10,541 bases of DNA. Origin: Actinomycetota bacterium (lineage in GTDB: Bacteria; Actinomycetota; Acidimicrobiia; Spongiisociales; UBA5794). Below the pieces are notes generated by a model. The model did not search any database. It had not been told where the DNA came from and saw only the letters and a program-made list of their open reading frames with translations. Positions within the stretch are counted from its first letter, which is position 1, and each line of letters starts with the position of its first letter. The stretch lies in assembly GCA_003648875.1 (NCBI GenBank), contig QMQC01000031.1:1-10541 (forward strand), given 5' to 3'. Position numbers and translations under genes: made by a program. Shown piece after piece: positions 5,605 to 10,541 of the stretch.

Positions 5605-7273
5605 CTGTGCGCACCTCTTCAGATAGCGGGAACCACCGCAAGTCCTCGAAGGATGCTGTTGCCTCAACTGGGGGCTGGGCCGGTCCGGTGGACGGGTCGA
5701 TCGATTCGAAGAGATCCCGTGCCTCATCCAGATAGCGCGCCAGCTCTGTGTCTGGAGCGTGGGCGGGGCGCGCTTCGTAATGCAACGAGCCTTTGCTGTA
5801 GTCGATGTCGAATAGGGAGAATGGTGGGTCACCCCGACCATCGACATGGATCCACTCCGCTGTCTTGGTATCGAAGCGATACCAAGGAAGCAACTTCCAT
5901 CCATGCGTGGCGACGAGGTGAACGGCCTCCGTGATGAACTCGAAGACGGCATCGGAGATGAAGTAATTGAAGTTGACCCTGATCCAACCCGGCTTGATGC
6001 CCTCACACCCAAGACCCACTTCGCGACTGATCTCGGCAGAATGCTCATCGTCGATGCTCAATAGTGCGTGACCATAAGGATTAGCGCACGAACAGCCACC
6101 CCTCGACTGGATCCCGAACAGGTCGTTGAGTACAGAAACGACGAAGTTGTGGTGAAGGTACTGTCCGCCGTGTTTGACAACGAATGACACGATCGAAAGA
6201 CGATCCGCATCGTGATTACCGAGAATCTCGATGGCAGAATTCTGGCTCCAGGACGCTATCGCCTCCTTGATGAACCGTTCTTCGAGGGCGCGAATGCGCT
6301 TCGCACCCACGGCGTCCTTGAGTTGGAAGACGAGGCCCGCTCGGATCGACGCGACGATCGCGGGGGTACCTCCCTCCTCCCTGCGTTCGACGTCTTGCAG
6401 ATACTCGTGTGATTCGGGTCTGACGAACGACACTGTCCCGCCGCCTGGCACGGTCGGCACTGCATTCTTGAAGAGCTCCTTGCGGGCGACGAGGAGGCCG
6501 GGTGTTCCTGGCCCACCGATCAGTTTGTGAATGGAGATGAACACGGCGTCCTTGTACGCCGACGGTGCGTCTGAAGGCTGAACATCCATGGCAACGTACG
6601 GGGCGGCTGCCGCAAAGTCCCAGAACGAGAGAGCGTCGTATCGATGTAGAAGCGCGGCGATACCATGCGTGTCGGAGAGGATCCCCGTGACGTTCGATGC
6701 TGCGGAGAACGACCCGATCTTCACCGGCCTGTCCTTGTACCGGATGAGCTCCTTGGAAAGCTGTGCCTGGTCGATATGGCCGTCGGAGTCCTCACCGATC
6801 TTGACAACGTCCGCGATCGACTCGCGCCAGGGGAGTTCGTTGGAGTGATGCTCAAACGGACCAATGAACACTACGGGGCGTTCTTCGGGTGGTATCGCGT
6901 CTGTGAGGTGGTACAGGGACTCCAATGTGTCTGGGATCGACAGGCCGAGCACTCGGATCATGTGATCGATCGCTCCCGTGCACCCACTTCCCACAAAGAT
7001 GACAGCGTATTCATCCGAGGCGTTGAGGCATCGTCTGATGATCTCACGTGCGTCGTCTCGGAACCTGGTTGTTTGATGGCCCGTTCCGGAGGCCTCCGTG
7101 TGAGTGTTTGCATAGAGGGGAAGGACGACGTCGCGGATGTAGTCCTCGATGAAGCTCAGCGATCTACCGGATGCGGTGTAGTCGGCATAAGTCACGCGAC
7201 GAGGCCCATACGGTCCGGGCACGACATTGTCAGCCCCGATCACGCACGTTCGCACAGTTTCGATGATGTCCAT
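5597..7273 (-). CDS. Class V aminotransferase, cysteine desulfurase-like, with C-terminal extension
   Basis: A 558-residue PLP enzyme, about 150 residues longer than a usual SufS/Csd. Visible landmarks: TEASGTGHQTTRFRDDAR (59-76), SGCTGAID (96-103) for phosphate binding, the stacking His in FEHHSNELPW (His142/143), the ring-nitrogen Asp219 in FWDFAAAAPY, the Schiff-base Lys250 in SIHKLIGGPGTPG, and Arg432 in GWIRVNFNYF. RGGCSCANPYGH (391-402) places Cys394 and Cys396 where cysteine desulfurases carry their persulfide cysteine. Residues about 460-558 are an extra acidic domain I cannot assign. No SufE, SufU, SufBCD or IscU gene is nearby, so a role in general Fe-S assembly is not supported by context. 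The gene may instead serve a dedicated sulfur transfer or another C-S/C-N lyase reaction. The ATG at 7273 follows TAATCT by exactly 6 nt and has no Shine-Dalgarno. Confidence 0.93.
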   Translation of the reverse strand: MDIIETVRTCVIGADNVVPGPYGPRRVTYADYTASGRSLSFIEDYIRDVVLPLYANTHTEASGTGHQTTRFRDDAREIIRRCLNASDEYAVIFVGSGCTGAIDHMIRVLGLSIPDTLESLYHLTDAIPPEERPVVFIGPFEHHSNELPWRESIADVVKIGEDSDGHIDQAQLSKELIRYKDRPVKIGSFSAASNVTGILSDTHGIAALLHRYDALSFWDFAAAAPYVAMDVQPSDAPSAYKDAVFISIHKLIGGPGTPGLLVARKELFKNAVPTVPGGGTVSFVRPESHEYLQDVERREEGGTPAIVASIRAGLVFQLKDAVGAKRIRALEERFIKEAIASWSQNSAIEILGNHDADRLSIVSFVVKHGGQYLHHNFVVSVLNDLFGIQSRGGCSCANPYGHALLSIDDEHSAEISREVGLGCEGIKPGWIRVNFNYFISDAVFEFITEAVHLVATHGWKLLPWYRFDTKTAEWIHVDGRGDPPFSLFDIDYSKGSLHYEARPAHAPDTELARYLDEARDLFESIDPSTGPAQPPVEATASFEDLRWFPLSEEVRTGE

Positions 7274-7279
7274 GTCGAC

Positions 7280-7285
7280 AGATTA
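7280..7285 (-). promoter_or_regulatory. -10 box for leaderless aminotransferase transcript
   Basis: TAATCT on the minus strand (7285-7280) lies exactly 6 nt from the ATG at 7273. It suggests that the three-gene cluster has its own start even though the ogt stop is only 55 nt upstream. The region at -35 (AGAGCT) is a poor match. Confidence 0.45.
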
Positions 7286-7328
7286 CAGATGTGAGGACCT
7301 AGAGCTCTCCGCTCTCAGAAGTCGCATG

Positions 7329-7910
7329 TCAGAACGCGATTACGCCCTCGCGGATCAGGAGTTCCCGTTTCATCTCGGCACCGAAGGCGTAGTTGCCCAC
7401 TGAGCCATCCGATCGCACGACGCGGTGACATGGAATGAGAAACGGAATCGGGTTCTTGGCGAGCGCGGTGCCGACAGCTCGCGTCGCCCCCGGCTTGTTG
7501 AGTTCCTCCGCAATCCATCCATAGGGACGGACCGTTCCAGTGGGGATCGTCGCACAGGATTCCAGTACGGACTGCTGGAAGTTCGAGAGGCCACGCAAGT
7601 CGAAGGTGAGGCCGGCCGACTCGCCGCTCTCAAGGGCTTCCTCGATCTCAGATTTGAGCGAACCCGGCAGCGAATCGACCCCATAGGACACCCGCCTGTG
7701 ATGGTCAACGAATTCTTCCACCGTCGGATCGACGAACATCGGGGTCAGCCCCGTGATCCCGCTCATGCTCCAAGCGATCCACAGGGGGCCGAAGGGGCTA
7801 TCTGCTGTTGCAACGAGATCACCTGCGTTCGCACGGATCACGGTGGAACGTTCAAGATCCCAAGGAGGTGTCTCAGCGAGTCCCGCAAGTGCCTGTTCGA
7901 TATCATTCAT
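7329..7910 (-). CDS. ogt: Methylated-DNA-[protein]-cysteine S-methyltransferase (Ogt type)
   Basis: A 193-residue protein that removes alkyl groups from O6-alkylguanine (and O4-alkylthymine) in DNA by irreversible transfer to its own cysteine. The active site is IPCHRVV with Cys161. The expected flanking elements are present: PYGWIAEELNKP (129-140) in the DNA-binding helix-turn-helix, Arg144 of RAVGTALAKNP, which flips the base, and GNYAFGAEMKRELL (172-185). Residues 1-35 (MNDIEQALAGLAETPPWDLE and on) are not part of the catalytic domain and resemble the short N-terminal helix and linker of anti-sigma factors; that resemblance is my inference. The start codon overlaps the sigma factor stop as ATGA (7907-7910) and has AGAGGA 6 nt upstream, so it is translationally coupled. 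No Ada-type regulatory domain is present. Confidence 0.95.
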   Translation of the reverse strand: MNDIEQALAGLAETPPWDLERSTVIRANAGDLVATADSPFGPLWIAWSMSGITGLTPMFVDPTVEEFVDHHRRVSYGVDSLPGSLKSEIEEALESGESAGLTFDLRGLSNFQQSVLESCATIPTGTVRPYGWIAEELNKPGATRAVGTALAKNPIPFLIPCHRVVRSDGSVGNYAFGAEMKRELLIREGVIAF

Positions 7911-8452
7911 TTCAGTTCCTCTCGTGCCAGTGTGTCTCGTAACCTGTCGAGTCCTCTTGAGACGTCTGCCTTGATGGTTCCCTCCGGCCGACCGGTGATC
8001 TCAGCGATTTCAGCGATGGGCAGGTCGGCCACATGGCGTAGAACGACCGCGTTGCGTTGATCCACGGACAGTCTTGCCAGCCGGCGATTCCAGGACGCGG
8101 CGTCGATTGGTGTCTCATCTGTGGCAGCGTTCGCGCCTTCGGACAGGGAAGCGGTCTCGTTCCTTGGATGTGCTGCGCGGTCCCGACACAGATTCAGGGC
8201 AATCGTCCAGAGCCAGGCACGCAAGCGAAGATCATGTATCCGGTTGTTGTCGTAGCCACCGAGTGCCCGATACGCCCGCAGGAAGGTGTCTTGTGCGACT
8301 TCTTCGGCATCTTCGTGTCTGTGGGTCAATCTTCGTGCACCCGAGTAGATCCCCGGTTGGTATCTGCGGACCAGCATCGTGAAGCCGAGGTCGAGCTCCG
8401 CGACCAAGCTCTGCTTGATCTCCGTCTCGGTGGATGCATCGCGCGCCTTCAT
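7907..8452 (-). CDS. ECF-family RNA polymerase sigma factor
   Basis: With the ATG at 8452 the protein is 181 residues, normal for an ECF sigma factor. Region 2 spans about 20-90 and includes the core-binding signature EDAEEVAQDTFLRAYRAL (47-64) and the -10 recognition stretch LRAWLWTIALNLCRD. A variable linker runs from 95 to 122. Region 4 spans about 128-178 with the helix-turn-helix PIAEIAEITGRPEGTIKADV ahead of SRGLDRLR. The open frame extends to 8539, but that start would overlap arsC by 50 nt and add non-family residues, so 8452 is preferred; no Shine-Dalgarno marks it and TTG/GTG codons just upstream are alternatives. No zinc-finger anti-sigma gene follows; ogt overlaps its stop by 4 nt instead. 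No copy of a typical GGAAC-N16-CGT promoter is seen at a usable distance upstream. Confidence 0.92.
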   Translation of the reverse strand: MKARDASTETEIKQSLVAELDLGFTMLVRRYQPGIYSGARRLTHRHEDAEEVAQDTFLRAYRALGGYDNNRIHDLRLRAWLWTIALNLCRDRAAHPRNETASLSEGANAATDETPIDAASWNRRLARLSVDQRNAVVLRHVADLPIAEIAEITGRPEGTIKADVSRGLDRLRDTLAREELK

Positions 8453-8461
8453 AACCAATAG

Positions 8462-8485
8462 AACCGTTCCGCGCACCAAACGGTT
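8462..8485. promoter_or_regulatory. 7-bp inverted repeat between arsC and the sigma gene
   Basis: AACCGTT (8462-8468) and AACGGTT (8479-8485) are perfect inverted repeats separated by 10 nt. They fill most of the 37-bp gap between the arsC stop (8490) and the sigma start (8452). On the minus strand the stem is followed by CTATTGGTT, only weakly T-rich. It may be an operator, a weak attenuator or an mRNA processing stem; the sequence alone does not decide. Confidence 0.4.
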
Positions 8486-8489
8486 GCAG

Positions 8490-8885
8490 TCAATCGAGAA
8501 GTTCCGATAGCAGGATCCTGACCCGACGATCGATTTCATTCCTCACGGACCGCACAAAACCGAGATCTCTTCCGGAAGGATCGGGGAGTTCCCAATCCAG
8601 GTAGCGCTTACCGCTGAACACTGGACATGAGTCTCCACAGCCCATCGTTATCACCACGTCCGAGGTCTTCACCTCATCGATCGACAGCCCTCTCGGAGAT
8701 CTTCCTGCGATATCGATTCCCCACTCCGCCAGAGCTGTCACCGCTACGGGATTGACTTCGTTTCCCGGCGCCGAGCCAGCCGATTGCACATCGACGCGTC
8801 CCATCGCATGATGATCGAGCAGGGCTGCCCCCATCTGTGAACGTCCGGCGTTGTGAACACACACAAAGAGAACTCGAGGACTCAT
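8490..8885 (-). CDS. arsC: Arsenate reductase, low-molecular-weight phosphatase type
   Basis: A 131-residue protein with the LMW protein tyrosine phosphatase fold that reduces arsenate to arsenite. The phosphate loop is CVHNAGRS (Cys9 to Arg15, CX5R), followed by QMGAALLDH. The resolving cysteines are in TMGCGDSCPVF (Cys83 and Cys87), and Asp102 in LPDPSG is the general acid. The C-x3-C spacing is shorter than in the Staphylococcus plasmid enzyme and typical of the actinobacterial form, where the electron donor may be thioredoxin or a mycothiol system. The ATG at 8885 has a strong AGGAAGGA just upstream and a TAGAAT -10 farther up. No arsR, arsB or acr3 gene lies within the window, so arsenite export would have to be encoded elsewhere. 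It may be cotranscribed with the sigma factor. Confidence 0.94.
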   Translation of the reverse strand: MSPRVLFVCVHNAGRSQMGAALLDHHAMGRVDVQSAGSAPGNEVNPVAVTALAEWGIDIAGRSPRGLSIDEVKTSDVVITMGCGDSCPVFSGKRYLDWELPDPSGRDLGFVRSVRNEIDRRVRILLSELLD

Positions 8886-8907
8886 GGTTCCTTCCTGATA
8901 CGAAGCG

Positions 8908-8913
8908 ATTCTA
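8908..8913 (-). promoter_or_regulatory. -10 box of the arsC promoter
   Basis: TAGAAT on the minus strand (8913-8908) would give a 15-16 nt leader that includes AGGAAGGA in front of the arsC ATG. It overlaps the -35 region of the divergent transporter promoter, so the two cannot easily be occupied by polymerase at the same time. No clear -35 is seen. Confidence 0.45.
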
Positions 8914-8937
8914 CAACCGACCGGGGGTCCCTAACCT
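8909..8937 (+). promoter_or_regulatory. Promoter of the DMT transporter, probably leaderless
   Basis: TTCTAC (8909-8914), a 17-nt spacer and TAACCT (8932-8937) are followed by 6 nt and the ATG at 8944. There is no Shine-Dalgarno in the six bases CCACCG, so transcription would start at the A of the start codon. Confidence 0.5.
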
Positions 8938-8943
8938 CCACCG

Positions 8944-9834
8944 ATGACCGACGACCGTGCAACCAGAGGGGCACTTCTCACGCTGCTAGCAGCGACTCTT
9001 TGGGGTGTGACCGGTGCCCTCGCAGCCGGCGTCTTCGATGTTGTTTCCCCTGCAAGGGTTGCTCAGACCCGCTCGCTCATCGCACTTGTCGTGCTCGTTC
9101 CCTACGCGGCCCACAGGGGCGCACTGCGACTCGACGGCGGTCTCTGGAAGTTCGCACTGCTCGGCGTGAATCTCGCAGTGGTGAATGTGACGTTCTATTG
9201 GGCGCTCGACATGCTCGGCGTCGGACCCGGGGCCACGATTCAATTCCTCGCCCCGATCCTCGTCCTCGGTTGGATGGTGTTGGTTCACAGGGTTCGCGTG
9301 CGCCTGTTCGTTTGGGGAGCAGCAGCGTTCGCGGTGATGGGCGTTGGCCTCGTCACCCAGGCGTGGATGCTGGAGGGGTCCGCTGCCCTCGGAGTAGCTG
9401 CAGGACTCATGTCTGCGGTTGCCTATGCCTCCTATCTGCTGTACGGCGAGTATCTGGGCAAGACATATCGACCCGTACAGATCACTACCTGGGGTTTTGT
9501 GTTTGCGTCTGTGATATGGCTTGTGATCCTGCCCATCTGGACATTCCCGACATCGATCGGCACGCGCGCGTGGATCGATCTTGTGATCATCGGGATACTC
9601 GGGACTGCGGTCCCTTTCATTGCAGGGTTCACGGCGCTTCGCCTCGCACCTTCCGGGATTGTCGGAGTGATCGCGACCGCCGAGCCAGCAATCGCAGCCG
9701 TTGCAGCGGCGGCGATGCTTGGTCAGGCACTCGAGCCAACGCAATGGCTTGGCGTGGTCGTGGTCGTGGTAGCGGTTGCGACAGTTCAACGCTTGGGTCT
9801 TCCGGACGCTCATCCGGCATCACCCATCGCCTGA
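8944..9834 (+). CDS. DMT superfamily transporter, EamA family
   Basis: A 296-residue integral membrane protein with ten predicted helices in two EamA repeats, about residues 10-137 and 147-285. The first repeat opens with LLTLLAATLWGVTGALAAGVF and ends in GATIQFLAPILVL..VMGVGLV. The second ends in ATAEPAIAAVAAAAMLGQALEPTQWLGVV; the usual G-E-x-L at the repeat end is GQAL here. Both copies of the A-x-x-P pattern (LAPIL, AEPAI) are present. Proteins of this family export amino acids, nucleosides or other small metabolites from the cytoplasm, but the substrate cannot be told from sequence. It is divergent from arsC, and its stop region holds the promoter of the next gene. Confidence 0.94.
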   Translation: MTDDRATRGALLTLLAATLWGVTGALAAGVFDVVSPARVAQTRSLIALVVLVPYAAHRGALRLDGGLWKFALLGVNLAVVNVTFYWALDMLGVGPGATIQFLAPILVLGWMVLVHRVRVRLFVWGAAAFAVMGVGLVTQAWMLEGSAALGVAAGLMSAVAYASYLLYGEYLGKTYRPVQITTWGFVFASVIWLVILPIWTFPTSIGTRAWIDLVIIGILGTAVPFIAGFTALRLAPSGIVGVIATAEPAIAAVAAAAMLGQALEPTQWLGVVVVVVAVATVQRLGLPDAHPASPIA

Positions 9835-9861
9835 CTCCTTGTATTCGACGGCTGGTACCTT
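9832..9861 (+). promoter_or_regulatory. Promoter of the LiaF-like gene, probably leaderless
   Basis: An extended -10, TGG-TACCTT (9853-9861), lies 18 nt after TGACTC (9832-9837), which includes the transporter stop codon. Exactly 6 nt after the -10 comes a GTG at 9868. GTG at 9862 and ATG at 9865 in the same frame would fall before the predicted transcription start. Confidence 0.4.
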
Positions 9862-9867
9862 GTGATG

Positions 9868-10320
9868 GTGAGATTCGTCAAGAAGTTGGTCATCTGGCTA
9901 TTCGTCCTTGGGGCTTCGAGTGTCGTCGCAGCAGCTGTCGTTCGGAACAGGGTTCCCGCATTCGGCGACGAAGGCGATGACGAGTTCTCGATCGTCGTCG
10001 CAATGGGCGGCAAAGTGTTCGAAAGCAGCACGTCGAATCTGTCTGAGGGCAGGGCGACAGCATTCATGGGTGGCATTGAACTCGACCTGGTGGATGCGGA
10101 CCTTGCTCCTGGGGCGCATCTCGTGTTGCGAGCTGTGGTTGGGGGAATCGACGTTGTCGTCCCCTCCGAGTGGCGGGTCGAGATGATGGGACGGTCGGTG
10201 ATGGGGGGAGTTGCGAACCTGACCGATCCTGATGCGCCCAAAGAGGATGCTCCGGTTCTCCTCGTTGACGCTCTCGCCTTGATGGGCGGCATCGAGATCC
10301 ATGCTGAAGAGATCGCTTGA
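9868..10320 (+). CDS. Membrane-anchored LiaF-like repeat protein
   Basis: A 150-residue protein from the GTG at 9868 (two residues longer from 9862). Residues 4-25 form a single hydrophobic segment after three basic residues, an uncleaved anchor or signal peptide with no lipobox. The rest carries five GG motifs in turn: AMGGK (45), FMGGI (66), VVGGI (90), VMGGV (111) and LMGGI (138), each followed by a beta strand such as IELDLVDADL or IDVVVPSEWRVEM. This is the pattern of the C-terminal domain of LiaF/VraT, cell wall-antibiotic response proteins (also called DUF2154), which fold as a short beta solenoid. The four-helix part of true LiaF and a LiaSR two-component pair are missing here. It overlaps the next gene by 1 nt, so the two are probably cotranslated. 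A cell-envelope role is inferred from the family. Confidence 0.82.
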   Translation: MRFVKKLVIWLFVLGASSVVAAAVVRNRVPAFGDEGDDEFSIVVAMGGKVFESSTSNLSEGRATAFMGGIELDLVDADLAPGAHLVLRAVVGGIDVVVPSEWRVEMMGRSVMGGVANLTDPDAPKEDAPVLLVDALALMGGIEIHAEEIA

Positions 10321-10541
10321 TGGCGGTCGATCTCGCTTCGACCGTTACCTATCTCAAGGACCATGCGATCGAGCATGGCTTCCATGTGCACGACGAGAGA
10401 CATTTCGTCGAGACTTACACGTTGCGCCAATCCTGGGAGATCGACGTCCACCCTGCGGAGGCTTGTGCCGGGCCGCTCGACCTTCACATCGCGCTCGACG
10501 GAGAGCCCCGACTGCTGCTTCGCTTCGAGGATGCCTTGAAC
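10320..10541 (+). CDS. Unrecognised protein, N-terminal part (runs off right edge)
   Basis: A reading frame starts at ATG 10320, whose A is the last base of the preceding TGA stop (TGATG), and stays open for 74 codons to the window end. The translation begins MAVDLASTVTYLKDHAIEHG and continues with WEIDVHPAEACAGPLDLHI, alternating helix-like and strand-like segments with no membrane helix or signal peptide. I do not recognise a family. The 1-nt overlap with the LiaF-like gene indicates a shared transcript and coupled translation. Confidence 0.75.
   Translation, partial: MAVDLASTVTYLKDHAIEHGFHVHDERHFVETYTLRQSWEIDVHPAEACAGPLDLHIALDGEPRLLLRFEDALN

Noticed and set aside
5605..6048. Upstream extension of the alpha/beta hydrolase frame
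   Set aside because: It lies out of frame within the aminotransferase gene on the same strand, is Ser/Arg-rich and has no hydrolase similarity. A GTG with a Shine-Dalgarno at 5604 explains the start.
7296..7325. Terminator after ogt (AGAGC...GCTCT)
   Set aside because: The stem is 5 bp with no T tract, and the AGAGCTCT palindrome alone is not enough.
8453..8539. Longer N terminus of the sigma factor from 8539
   Set aside because: It would overlap arsC by 50 nt and adds 29 residues with no sigma-family similarity.
8986..9813. 275-codon minus-strand open frame over the DMT transporter
   Set aside because: Its composition (Arg, His, Cys, Asp) is that of an antisense reading of a hydrophobic gene, with no motif.
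8853..9980. 375-codon plus-strand open frame over the DMT transporter
   Set aside because: It is an Arg/Ser/Cys-rich frame-shifted reading of the transporter region. The 8944-9834 frame encodes a clear ten-helix EamA protein.

Overview
The window looks like ordinary chromosomal DNA from a moderately high-GC actinobacterium. An uncultured Acidimicrobiia-like lineage is possible, but that is a guess. Support comes from the GC-rich, C/G-ending codon use, short gaps and ATGA start/stop overlaps, and several genes where a TAnnnT -10 box lies 6-7 nt before the start codon, as in leaderless actinobacterial transcripts. I see no tRNA, rRNA, CRISPR array, insertion sequence, phage gene or attachment site.

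Layout, left to right. (1) 1-2205, minus strand: a tandem pair of ABC exporter half-transporters joined by an ATGA overlap. The downstream one runs off the left edge. Their 333-bp upstream gap (2206-2538) carries three 14-bp-spaced direct repeats, a TTGACA-type promoter candidate with a 10-bp palindrome on its -10, and several hairpins. (2) 2539-4020: a CPBP/CAAX-type membrane protease (minus), divergent from a 193-aa soluble protein of unknown function (plus). (3) 4045-7273, minus strand: a three-gene cluster of a class V aminotransferase (cysteine desulfurase-like), an alpha/beta hydrolase that overlaps it by 8 nt, and a protein combining a degenerate Mrr-like nuclease fold with zinc-ribbon cysteines. 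(4) 7329-8885, minus strand: a thioredoxin-type arsenate reductase, an ECF-like sigma factor, and an Ogt-type DNA methyltransferase translationally coupled to the sigma factor. (5) 8944-10541, plus strand: a DMT/EamA transporter, a membrane-anchored LiaF-like protein with five GG-containing repeats, and the start of an unrecognised gene that overlaps it by 1 nt.

How the genes may work together. The sigma-Ogt pair is the most suggestive unit: the suicide alkyltransferase occupies the place where an anti-sigma factor is normally encoded, so alkylation damage could be linked to transcription. The arsenate reductase upstream may share that transcript. The aminotransferase-hydrolase-zinc ribbon cluster probably forms one transcript, but its pathway cannot be read from the sequence. 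The ABC pair would form a heterodimeric exporter of unknown substrate. Most of the window is recognisable housekeeping or stress-related content. The less explained parts are the 2206-2538 gap, the degenerate nuclease/zinc-ribbon protein, the sigma-Ogt coupling and the repeat protein at the right end.
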